Shown here: positions 1-6,227 of the stretch, one piece after another
How positions within the stretch are numbered: the first letter of the stretch is position 1
Layout of the letters: every line of letters begins with the position of its first letter
Made by a program: the position numbers and the translations under genes
The notes under the pieces: generated by a model
Told to the model about the DNA's origin: nothing
What the model saw: the letters and a program-made list of their open reading frames with translations, nothing else
The model's database searches: none
Origin: Pseudomonadota bacterium
GTDB taxonomy: Bacteria; Pseudomonadota; Alphaproteobacteria; Rhizobiales; Xanthobacteraceae
DNA length: 6,391 bases
Reading direction: 5' to 3'
Assembly: GCA_963205465.1 (NCBI GenBank)
Contig: CAUJKG010000282.1
Location: 1 to 6,391, forward strand

Positions 1-1
1 G

Positions 2-268
2 CCCTATGAGAGCGGCATCCATCACGTTTGCGGCATGATGCTCGGCAACTTGTATACGGATGCGCCCGTGGTCGGCGTGCCGATCACGACTGAGTCGCAG
101 ACGTGGCCAGCCTGGACGAACGTGGCCCAACCCGACGTGCTCGAGCAGGCCGGTCGCTTCTGCATCGAGGTGGCGACCCGCTTCGGCAACGGCCAGACGC
201 AGATTTTCTATCAGGACGACTATGCCGGCATGAAGAAATATTTCGGTGACCCGCGCAAGAAGCAGTAG
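2..268 (+). CDS. C-terminal fragment of an unrecognised protein, cut by left edge
   Basis: An open frame enters from the left edge and ends at TAG 266-268, giving 88 C-terminal residues; the true start lies outside the window, so the internal ATG at 35 should not be taken as the start. The visible part begins PYESGIHHVCGMM, continues with a hydrophobic stretch (APVVGVPIT), then an aromatic-rich segment (QTWPAWTNVAQP), a helix-like stretch with VLEQAGRFCIEVATRF, and a basic end (DPRKKQ). I do not recognise the family. The Gly-rich start, buried strand and final helix could fit the last part of a flavodoxin-fold NAD(P)H-dependent oxidoreductase such as the WrbA or FMN-reductase types, but no FMN-binding motif is in the part seen, so this is only a guess. 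It lies 26 bases before the next gene on the same strand and probably belongs to the same transcription unit. Confidence 0.75.
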   Translation, partial: PYESGIHHVCGMMLGNLYTDAPVVGVPITTESQTWPAWTNVAQPDVLEQAGRFCIEVATRFGNGQTQIFYQDDYAGMKKYFGDPRKKQ

Positions 269-294
269 CCGTTCGGAAATTGAGAAGTAGTGCC

Positions 295-1317
295 ATGGAA
301 GTATCTTTTTCGTTGACGCCGACGACGCCGCTTACGGAGCATGCGAAAATCGTCGCGCAGGCGGAGGCGTGCGGATTCGATCTAGCGTGGTGTCCGGACC
401 AGGGCTTCATGCGGGATCCGTTTGCGTCGATCGCCTATACCGCCGCCCTTACCAAAATTCCGCTCGGGCTTGCCGTGGTCAATCCGTTCTCGCGGCATCC
501 GCTTCAAATTGCCCGTGCGATCGGAACGCTTGCGGATTTGCGTAAGGAAGGGGTCATCCTCGGTGTCGGTGCAGGCGAGTTGTTGCGAATGCGCCGAAAG
601 ATGGGTGCACCGGAAGCGCCGCTGATCGATACCTTGCGCGCATCGATTCTCGCCATGCGCGCCTTGCTCGCAGGCGAAGAAGTCAGCATCGATCATCCGG
701 TGTTCAAGCTGGACAAAGTTCGTCTTGAGTTCAAGCCGACTGCGCAGGTGCCGCTTTATATCGCTTCGACGAGCTTTGACGCGTTCGCGCTCGCGGGCGA
801 AATTGCGGACGGCGTCATCATCGGCGATATCGCCGATCCTGAAGTTATCCGGAATATCGTGCGGACCGTGCAAGAAAGCGCGGTTAAGGCCGGACGCGAT
901 CCGAAGGCGATCAAGATCGTGGCCTGGGTTTCGACCTTGCTGACCGACAGTCAGGAAGAGACATACGAACTCCTTCGTTTGCCGGTGGTGGGGCGTGCGG
1001 TATCCAACGCTGCGCGCAAGACCCGAGAAGCTTTGCAGGTTCCGGAAGAGGTCATCGGCGAAATTAAGCGCTCGCTTCAGAATGGTGACAAGCAAATCTC
1101 GAAAAGCGTGGTTTCGGACCGTCTCGTCGATGCGATGACCTTGGTGGGAACCGCCGAATCCGTGACCCGCCGCAGTCTTGCGCTACGCGACGCGGGGGTC
1201 GACGTGCTGGGATGCCGGATGCCGGTTGCGTTGGCGAACCGATATCCCTTCGAACAGAACCTTCGCAAAATTTCGGAAACGATCATTCCGGCACTGAAAT
1301 CGGGCAGCTCCAGATGA
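295..1317 (+). CDS. LLM class (luciferase-like) flavin-dependent oxidoreductase
   Basis: A 340-residue protein of the bacterial luciferase-like monooxygenase fold, a TIM barrel that uses reduced FMN or, in some lineages, F420. Family marks seen: an early VAQAEACGFDLAWCPDQ segment, the NPFSRHP stretch (residues 63-69, matching the usual N-P-x-T/S-R-H-P of the methylenetetrahydromethanopterin reductase-like branch), GVGAGE (90-95), VPLYIAS (152-158), the LAGEIADGVII strand (166-176), and a C-terminal LVGTAESV plus LRDAGVD block (283-303). The length is typical. I place the start at ATG 295 because GAGAAG lies 7 bases upstream; a TTG at 280 in the same frame would add five residues but has no such site. 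Its end overlaps the next gene by ATGA, pointing to coupled translation. The exact reaction and substrate are unknown. With flavin-reductase-like genes nearby, FMNH2-dependent oxygenation is the more likely mode, but this is inferred from context. Confidence 0.9.
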   Translation: MEVSFSLTPTTPLTEHAKIVAQAEACGFDLAWCPDQGFMRDPFASIAYTAALTKIPLGLAVVNPFSRHPLQIARAIGTLADLRKEGVILGVGAGELLRMRRKMGAPEAPLIDTLRASILAMRALLAGEEVSIDHPVFKLDKVRLEFKPTAQVPLYIASTSFDAFALAGEIADGVIIGDIADPEVIRNIVRTVQESAVKAGRDPKAIKIVAWVSTLLTDSQEETYELLRLPVVGRAVSNAARKTREALQVPEEVIGEIKRSLQNGDKQISKSVVSDRLVDAMTLVGTAESVTRRSLALRDAGVDVLGCRMPVALANRYPFEQNLRKISETIIPALKSGSSR

Positions 1318-2687
1318 ACCGCAGCACTCCCAAGCAGGTAGTTGCGAACGAGGAAACTCCGCTATTGCTGATTTCGCCGGCATCGCTCGAGCAGCAGCCG
1401 GCCGAAATCCGGCGCGTTGCCAAGACGGCGGGGTTCGATGCTCGCCCCGGCAGCCTTCTTCCGGTTAGCGACATTGACGGCGAAACAGGTTTTCTTGTCG
1501 GCGCGCCCGCAGCCGACGATCGCTGGGGATGGGCCGGCATCGCGGAGAAATTGCCAAAGGCGCGTTATCGTCTAGTCGACACGCTCGATCCATATGCGGC
1601 GACCGAAGCGGTCATCGGCTGGGAGCTTGGCGGTTACCGTTTTTCCCGGCGGCGCGAAGCTGCGGAAACGGGGTCCACGCTCCGCATGCCGGAGAACGCC
1701 GACGCGGAGCGCGCGAACTATACCCTCGACGCGATGAGGCTTGGCAGGGATCTTGTGAATACGCCGGCCAATCTTTTGGGGCCAAGCGAGCTTGCGCAGG
1801 CCGTGATTGCCTTGGTGGAGAAACACGGGGCGAAAACGAATATCGTCCTTGGCGACGATCTGTTGACACAGAATTACCCGGCCATTCACGCGGTCGGGGC
1901 ATCGAGCGAACGCGCTCCCCGTCTTATCGAGATGCGCTGGGGCGAGCGCGCAAACCCGAAGGTTACGCTGGTCGGCAAGGGTGTGTGCTTCGATACCGGC
2001 GGTCTGAACGTCAAGTCGATGGCCGATATGCGTCACATGAAGCGCGATATGGGCGGTGCGGCGATCATGATTGCTTTGGCCGCGATGATCATGGCTGCGA
2101 AGCTGCCGGTTTGTCTTCGGCTTCTCGTCCCCGCCGTGGATAACGTGATATCGCATAATGCATTCAGGCCGGGTGATGTATTGACGACACGGAACGGACT
2201 AACGGCCGAAATCGCGAATACCGATTGCGAAGGCCGATTGGTTTTGGCCGATGCGCTGGCTGCCGCATCCGAAGAGAAGCCGGACATCGTGATCGATGCC
2301 GCGACCTTGACCGGGTCGGCGCGGACGGCATTCGGCGCCGAAATAGGCGCGATGTTTACAAGCGACGAAGCGGAAGGTCTGGCGCTTCAGAAGCTTTCCA
2401 GACAGGTCGAAGATCCGCTTTGGATGATGCCGCTTTGGGCTCCGTATCGCAGCAGGATCGCCGCCCCGGTCGGTAATCTTCTGAACATGGCTGACGGCGC
2501 TTATGCCGGCGCGATCACGGCAGCACTCTTTCTGCAGGAGTTCGTGAGCCCGGAAACGCTTTGGGTGCATCTCGACGTGAGCGCATGGAACGACCGGGCG
2601 CGCCCCGGCCGGCCGGTCGGCGGCGAGGTTACAGGGATGCAGGCGCTGTTTGCTTTTCTTTCGTCGAAATACCCGCGGCCCAACTGA
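1314..2687 (+). CDS. M17 (leucyl aminopeptidase) family metallopeptidase
   Basis: A 457-residue cytosolic enzyme of the PepA/leucyl aminopeptidase family, which removes N-terminal residues from peptides using two metal ions. From the family alignment, the ligands are K222 (in VGKG), D227 (in FDTGG), D245 (in RDMGG), D304 and E306 (in NTDCEGRL). The catalytic Lys is K234 (in NVKS) and the bicarbonate-binding Arg is R308; all are present, so the enzyme should be active. NTPANLLGPSEL (149-160) and DAATLTG (328-334) are also typical. The M17 signature is normally NTDAEGRL; here Ala is replaced by Cys at 305, next to a metal ligand. The N-terminal domain is shorter and more divergent than in E. 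coli PepA (about 500 residues). The start at ATG 1314 overlaps the LLM stop as ATGA; longer starts run deep into the upstream gene. The setting in a catabolic cluster suggests a dedicated peptide or amide substrate rather than general peptide turnover. Confidence 0.92.
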   Translation: MNRSTPKQVVANEETPLLLISPASLEQQPAEIRRVAKTAGFDARPGSLLPVSDIDGETGFLVGAPAADDRWGWAGIAEKLPKARYRLVDTLDPYAATEAVIGWELGGYRFSRRREAAETGSTLRMPENADAERANYTLDAMRLGRDLVNTPANLLGPSELAQAVIALVEKHGAKTNIVLGDDLLTQNYPAIHAVGASSERAPRLIEMRWGERANPKVTLVGKGVCFDTGGLNVKSMADMRHMKRDMGGAAIMIALAAMIMAAKLPVCLRLLVPAVDNVISHNAFRPGDVLTTRNGLTAEIANTDCEGRLVLADALAAASEEKPDIVIDAATLTGSARTAFGAEIGAMFTSDEAEGLALQKLSRQVEDPLWMMPLWAPYRSRIAAPVGNLLNMADGAYAGAITAALFLQEFVSPETLWVHLDVSAWNDRARPGRPVGGEVTGMQALFAFLSSKYPRPN

Positions 2688-2703
2688 AAGGAAGTCGCGA
2701 TCC

Positions 2704-3342
2704 ATGCTGTTTCGGCTCGACGATCTGAGTCCAGCGGAATGCCATCGTCTGATGACCGCCTCGGTGTCGCCGCGGCCGATCGCGCTGGTGACGACGTTGT
2801 TTGCCGACGGCCGGGTGAATGCCGCGCCGTTCAGCTGCTTCAACTACATGGGCGACGATCCGCCGCTCGCTTATCTCGGCGTCGAGCGCTACGGGCGGGA
2901 GTCGCACCGGATCGGCGAACGGAAGGATACATCCGACAATATCGGTCGCACCGGAGAGTTCGTCATCAATATGACGACCGAGGCGCTGCTGGAGAAAACG
3001 GTAGCCTGTGGTACGGACTATCCGCGCTCGATCTCGGAAACCAGCGCCTTGCGGATCGAGTTGCAGCCTTCCGTAACGGTTGCCGTGCCGCGGGTTCAGG
3101 CTGCGCCGGTGGCGCTGGAATGCACGCTGTTTAGAAAGTTTGAATTCTCGGAACAGCGTGAGATTATCGTCGGTCAAGTACGTGCGATCCATGTCGATGA
3201 CGCATTGATTGATTCCACGAGCGGCCGCTTTCAGGTGGATCGCTATATGCCGATGGCCCGGCTCGGCGGACCGTATTATTGCCGGACCGGCGACCGGATT
3301 TTTATGCCGTTGCGGCCTTTTGAATCGCTGGCAGAATGTTAG
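2704..3342 (+). CDS. Flavin reductase-like (DIM6/NTAB family) protein, copy 1
   Basis: A 212-residue protein with the flavin reductase-like split-barrel domain (DIM6/NTAB family, which includes the reductase component of nitrilotriacetate monooxygenase). Members bind FMN; many reduce it with NAD(P)H for a partner monooxygenase, while others have unknown roles. Marks seen: PRPIALVTTL (23-32), DGRVNAAPFS (35-44, expected flavin contact), KDTSDN (74-79), APVALEC (134-140) and ARLGGPYY (185-192). The start at ATG 2704 has AAAGGAAG at 2687-2694; upstream in-frame starts would lie inside the peptidase gene. It is 16 bases after the peptidase stop, so it is probably in the same operon. It shares all these blocks with the second copy at 5453-6067. 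It differs in having about four extra residues before KDT, more Cys residues (including one three residues after RLGGP and one at the C-terminus) and a shorter tail. It could supply FMNH2 to the LLM enzyme; this is inference. Confidence 0.88.
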   Translation: MLFRLDDLSPAECHRLMTASVSPRPIALVTTLFADGRVNAAPFSCFNYMGDDPPLAYLGVERYGRESHRIGERKDTSDNIGRTGEFVINMTTEALLEKTVACGTDYPRSISETSALRIELQPSVTVAVPRVQAAPVALECTLFRKFEFSEQREIIVGQVRAIHVDDALIDSTSGRFQVDRYMPMARLGGPYYCRTGDRIFMPLRPFESLAEC

Positions 3343-3350
3343 AGCGCCGA

Positions 3351-3361
3351 TTGTCGTATAA
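3351..3361. promoter_or_regulatory. Possible GntR/FCD operator, imperfect palindrome
   Basis: TTGTCGTATAA lies in the only larger gap before the regulator gene, 48 bases upstream of its ATG. It has imperfect dyad symmetry (TTGT on the left, ATAA on the right, three bases between). FCD-type GntR proteins often bind short palindromes with TTGT/ACAA-like arms, so an autoregulatory operator is possible. The first six bases (TTGTCG) could also act as a weak -35 box, with AGCATT at 3374-3379 as a poor -10. There is only one copy and short palindromes occur by chance, so this is weak. Confidence 0.2.
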
Positions 3362-3383
3362 AGCCTGGACAGTAGCATTTACG

Positions 3384-3401
3384 CCCGCGCATGGGAGCGG
3401 G
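3384..3401 (+). promoter_or_regulatory. Short hairpin overlapping the GntR gene's ribosome binding site
   Basis: CCCGC at 3384-3388 can pair with GCGGG at 3397-3401 around an 8-base loop. The right arm is part of the purine-rich GGGAGCGGGAG stretch (3393-3403) that is the only good Shine-Dalgarno region for the ATG at 3410. Folding would hide this site and could lower regulator synthesis. No T-run follows, so it is not a Rho-independent terminator. A five-base-pair stem is modest and may have no role. Confidence 0.25.
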
Positions 3402-3409
3402 AGCATGGC

Positions 3410-4075
3410 ATGACAGAACACCTGAAATTGCTCGATAATGAAAGTCTCAGCAGCACCGTCTATACGGCGATGTGTACGGCTATTCGCGAGGGAAAGTTCA
3501 AGCCGGGAGAGCGCATCAAGATCAGGGATATTTCAAAAAAGTTCGGCACTAGCGTCACGCCGGTCCGCGACGCCATTCTCAGGCTTGCGCATGACGAGGC
3601 CGTTGAATTCCGTTCGGCGCGCGACATCAGAATTCCCAATCTCACTAAGGCACGTTATCTCGAAATCAGGACCATCCGGCTGCGCCTTGAAGGGCTGGTC
3701 GCCGAAACCGCCGCTCGTTTTGCGGAATCTACCGATGTGAAGGTACTTGAACAGATCATTAGCGACAACGAAATTGCGATCAGGAATGGCGATAACGCAT
3801 TGGGAAGCGAGTTGAATCAGCGATTTCATTTTCATCTGGTTGAAATTGCGCGGATGCCTTTTCTTCGCGGCGTGCTTCAGAGGATCTGGCTGCAGATGGG
3901 GCCGATTATCTCGGAAACCTATCTCGAAGGCGGCCGCTTGATGATCGAACATCATTATCCGATCGTGAAGGCGCTGCGCGATAAGGATCCCGAAGCCGCT
4001 GCCGCTGGCATCATGAACGATATTCTTCTTGGCGGCCGTGTTATCGCCGATCGGCTTTCCGTGGAAGCGGCATAG
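3410..4075 (+). CDS. GntR family transcriptional regulator, FadR/FCD subfamily
   Basis: A 221-residue regulator with an N-terminal winged helix-turn-helix and a C-terminal all-helical FCD ligand-binding domain; the length is normal. The DNA-binding part covers about residues 11-70, with the family pattern IREGKFKPGERI (25-36), ISKKFGTSVTPVRDAILRL (41-59) and a wing around 66-75. The FCD domain follows from about 80, with EIRTIRLRLEGLVAETAA (85-102), LNQRFHFHL (135-143) and HHYPIVKAL (181-189). In many FCD proteins one Asp/Asn and three His bind a metal that helps hold a carboxylic acid effector. Here N136, H140 and H182 match, but the last His seems replaced by Asp (D204 in IMNDI). The start at ATG 3410 follows a strong purine-rich site. 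The gene lies 67 bases after the first flavin-reductase-like gene and 16 bases before the aminotransferase, so it probably controls this cluster, usually as a repressor released by a pathway intermediate. Confidence 0.93.
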   Translation: MTEHLKLLDNESLSSTVYTAMCTAIREGKFKPGERIKIRDISKKFGTSVTPVRDAILRLAHDEAVEFRSARDIRIPNLTKARYLEIRTIRLRLEGLVAETAARFAESTDVKVLEQIISDNEIAIRNGDNALGSELNQRFHFHLVEIARMPFLRGVLQRIWLQMGPIISETYLEGGRLMIEHHYPIVKALRDKDPEAAAAGIMNDILLGGRVIADRLSVEAA

Positions 4076-4076
4076 C

Positions 4077-4080
4077 AGGA
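4077..4080 (+). promoter_or_regulatory. Ribosome binding site supporting the TTG start of the aminotransferase
   Basis: AGGA directly follows the GntR stop (TAG 4073-4075) and lies 11 bases before TTG 4092. It is the only Shine-Dalgarno-like stretch near the beginning of the aminotransferase frame, which has no ATG between the GntR gene and the conserved part of the protein. The spacing is a little long. Confidence 0.4.
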
Positions 4081-4091
4081 TTAATCTTAGA

Positions 4092-5435
4092 TTGAAGCAG
4101 ACGAATACCTCTCTACTTTCTCAAAACGCTGCACAGGCCAAACAGGCGCTACTGCAACGGCGTGCGCGGCTATTGGGACCGGCCTACCGGCATTTCTATA
4201 CCGATCCGGTTCACGTGGTTCGCGGCAACGGCGTTTTTCTCTACGATAAGGAAGGCAGGGAGTATCTTGACGCATATAACAATGTCGTTCCGCTGGGGCA
4301 CGGCAACCGTGACGTCGCCGAAGCGATCTCGCGTCAGATGGCAACGCTGTGTACGCATACGCGATATTTGCAGGACGGCATTCTCGACTACGCCGAAGAT
4401 CTTGTTGGCACGTTCGGCGGAGAGATCGCACGTGACGGCCACATCATGCTTACCTGCACGGGATCGGAGGCGAACGATCTGGCGTTGCGGCTTGCGCGTG
4501 CTGCGACTGGCGCCGACAGCGTCATCATCACACAGCATGCATATCACGGAAACTCCTTAAGTACGGCGGCGTTGTCGCCTTCGCTCGGAAAGTCTTTCTT
4601 GCGTTCCGATTGGGTTCGGCTTGTTCCCGCCCCTGATTCTTATCGAGCGGCGTCGCCTGAGGAAACCGTCCGTAATTTTACGAATCATATCGAGAGCCAG
4701 ATCAAGGATATCGAACGATCGGGACGGAAGCTTGCGGCACTGTTGATTGATTCTTTTTTTACGTCCGATGGCGTTTTTTCCGATCCGGTAACTCTTCTCG
4801 CTGAAGCGACTCGGACGGTGCGAGGTGCAGGCGGCCTTGTCGTCATGGATGAAGTACAGACCGGATTTGCCCGAACCGGAAATGCGTTGTGGGGCTATCA
4901 ACGCTACGGGATCGAACCGGACATCGTTACTCTGGGAAAGCCGATGGGAAACGGATACCCAGTTGCGGGTTTGGCCACTACTGCAAAGGTTGCTCGTGAG
5001 TTTGGAGAGAATACTCGGTATTTTAATACATTCGGCGGCAATACGGTTTCGGTCGCGGCGGCGCAAGCAACACTTCGCGGCATTCGTGAGCAGCATTTGC
5101 AGGACAACGCGCGCACAGTCGGGCACGTATTCAAGGCAGCTTTGAAAGCCTTACAGGCAAAATACGAGTGTATCGGCGATGTGCGGGGCGAAGGCCTGTA
5201 TCTGGCGGTTGAGCTGATTACCGGTTCAGCGCAAAAGTCTCCCGCGCCCGCACTCGCAAGCACGATTGTGAACGGTCTTCGCGAGCGCGGAGTTTTGATC
5301 TCTGTCACAGGAATGCACGCGAATAGCCTCAAAATCCGGCCACCCCTGATCTTTTCCTATAACCATGTCGACCGCTTTATGTCAGCACTAACTGAAACAC
5401 TGGACGCTGTATTGCGTTCAACACGCTGTATCTAA
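4092..5435 (+). CDS. Class III PLP-dependent aminotransferase
   Basis: A fold-type I, class III (omega) aminotransferase of about 447 residues, which moves an amino group from an amine or omega-amino acid to a keto acid such as pyruvate or 2-oxoglutarate. Numbering from TTG 4092: the N-terminal block RRARLLGPAYRHFY (23-36) and LDAYNNV (59-65); the phosphate-binding CTGSEAND (122-129); Y151-H152 for cofactor stacking; DEVQTGFARTG (253-263) with D253 contacting the pyridine nitrogen; and K283 in TLGKPMGNGYP as the Schiff-base lysine. All key residues are present. The N-terminal block resembles the alanine-glyoxylate aminotransferase 2 and ethanolamine-phosphate phospho-lyase branch more than GABA aminotransferases, so a lyase reaction is also possible. 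No in-frame ATG exists near the beginning; TTG 4092 lies 16 bases after the GntR stop with AGGA before it. Earlier in-frame starts (GTG 4038, TTG 4029) would overlap GntR. The substrate is unknown. Confidence 0.9.
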   Translation: MKQTNTSLLSQNAAQAKQALLQRRARLLGPAYRHFYTDPVHVVRGNGVFLYDKEGREYLDAYNNVVPLGHGNRDVAEAISRQMATLCTHTRYLQDGILDYAEDLVGTFGGEIARDGHIMLTCTGSEANDLALRLARAATGADSVIITQHAYHGNSLSTAALSPSLGKSFLRSDWVRLVPAPDSYRAASPEETVRNFTNHIESQIKDIERSGRKLAALLIDSFFTSDGVFSDPVTLLAEATRTVRGAGGLVVMDEVQTGFARTGNALWGYQRYGIEPDIVTLGKPMGNGYPVAGLATTAKVAREFGENTRYFNTFGGNTVSVAAAQATLRGIREQHLQDNARTVGHVFKAALKALQAKYECIGDVRGEGLYLAVELITGSAQKSPAPALASTIVNGLRERGVLISVTGMHANSLKIRPPLIFSYNHVDRFMSALTETLDAVLRSTRCI

Positions 5436-5452
5436 GGTAAAGGCATCACGAG

Positions 5453-6067
5453 ATGGAAATCGCTCCGGAGACGCTGAACGTTGAGTCGACCTATAAGCTG
5501 CTGACGGGCTGTGTGGTGCCGCGGCCTATCGCCTGGGTAACAACCTTGTCCGACGACGGCCGCATCAATGCTGCGCCGTTCAGCGCTTTCACGTTCGTCT
5601 CGACGAAGCCGCCGATGGTTGGCATCAGCATTGGCAAGAAGGTCGGCGTCATGAAGGATACGCCGCGAAATATGCTCGCGCGAAAAGAATTCACCGTAAA
5701 TATTGGAGATTTGGGGTTGCTCGATCAACTCCATTTAAGCGCTCAGGAATATCCGGTCGACGTAAGCGAGGTGGAAGAGCTAGATATAGAGGTGCTGCCG
5801 GCCCAGCGGATCAAGACGCCGAGAATCGCGAAAGCGCCTGTTGCTCTCGAGTGTATACTAAATCAGGTGGTCTCCTTCGGCGAAAGAACCAGCTTTTACG
5901 TGGGTGAGATTGTCAACTTCCACATTCGCGACGGTTTGCTCAAGAACGGAAAGATTGAAACGATGGAGTTGAATCCGGTCTGCCGTCTAGGCGGTCCGAA
6001 CTACGCGACGCTTGGAGAAATTATCACCAAGAAAGCCATCTTCGTGTCTTCCAAGGATGAAGGGTAG
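5453..6067 (+). CDS. Flavin reductase-like (DIM6/NTAB family) protein, copy 2
   Basis: A 204-residue paralogue of the protein at 2704-3342, with the same split-barrel flavin-binding domain. Shared blocks lie at nearly the same positions: PRPIAWVTTL (23-32), DGRINAAPFS (35-44), KDTPRN (68-73), APVALEC (128-134) and CRLGGPNY (177-184). Here the segment before KDT is about four residues shorter, and a longer, lysine-rich tail follows RLGGP. ATG 5453 is preceded by TAAAGG at 5438-5443 at good spacing, 17 bases after the aminotransferase stop, so the gene is probably cotranscribed with it. By eye the two copies are similar but well diverged at the protein level, so this is not a recent duplication. 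Either may reduce FMN for an oxygenase, or one may have a separate flavin-dependent role; the sequence does not decide. Confidence 0.88.
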   Translation: MEIAPETLNVESTYKLLTGCVVPRPIAWVTTLSDDGRINAAPFSAFTFVSTKPPMVGISIGKKVGVMKDTPRNMLARKEFTVNIGDLGLLDQLHLSAQEYPVDVSEVEELDIEVLPAQRIKTPRIAKAPVALECILNQVVSFGERTSFYVGEIVNFHIRDGLLKNGKIETMELNPVCRLGGPNYATLGEIITKKAIFVSSKDEG

Positions 6068-6088
6068 GACCAACGCGACGCGCGACCG

Positions 6089-6223
6089 ATGACAGAATCG
6101 TTCATTTCACTCTCGTCGCGAAAAGTCATGAGCAATCCGCATGCAAACTATCCTGAGAGCATAGAAGCTGCTCGGGAAGAGGTGCGAGAGCATGTTTCTA
6201 TAACGGATACTGGCAAGGACTAA
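6089..6223 (+). CDS. Hypothetical 44-residue small ORF
   Basis: ATG 6089 to TAA 6221-6223 gives a 44-residue, hydrophilic, charged peptide (for example NPHANYPESIEAAREEVREH) that ends four bases before the next gene's ATG. It has no signal peptide or membrane segment. No good ribosome binding site precedes 6089: the nearest AGGA (6065-6068) is about 20 bases away. A second in-frame ATG at 6128 would give a 31-residue form behind a GAAAAG stretch. It could be a real small protein, a leader coupled to the downstream gene, a remnant of a lost gene, or chance. I do not recognise any homologue. Confidence 0.25.
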   Translation: MTESFISLSSRKVMSNPHANYPESIEAAREEVREHVSITDTGKD

Positions 6224-6227
6224 CCAA

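Noticed and set aside
382..1095. Minus-strand open frame (237 codons) opposite the LLM gene
   Set aside because: The composition is typical of an antisense shadow and the plus strand holds a well-supported protein.
1212..1313. N-terminal extension of the M17 peptidase into the LLM gene
   Set aside because: It would overlap conserved LLM coding sequence by more than 100 bases; ATG 1314 in an ATGA overlap is a much better start.
295..1317. Calling the LLM enzyme F420-dependent
   Set aside because: Sequence similarity to that branch does not fix the cofactor, and flavin-reductase-like neighbours make FMN at least as likely.
1529..2156. Alternative plus and minus frames inside the M17 gene
   Set aside because: Arg/Gly- and His-rich translations without motifs, within a gene that has all catalytic residues in another frame.
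2629..3378. Long minus-strand open frame (249 codons) opposite the first flavin-reductase-like gene
   Set aside because: It is Arg/His-rich with no recognisable motif and lies opposite a gene with clear family marks; it is a shadow of GC-rich codon use.
3384..3401. Rho-independent terminator between the first flavin-reductase-like gene and the regulator
   Set aside because: The stem is only five base pairs and no T-run follows it.
4751..4780. T-runs in the aminotransferase gene (4754-4760 and 4774-4779) as a frameshift or slippage site
   Set aside because: The frame stays open through both runs and the protein is full length with intact motifs, so no frameshift is needed.
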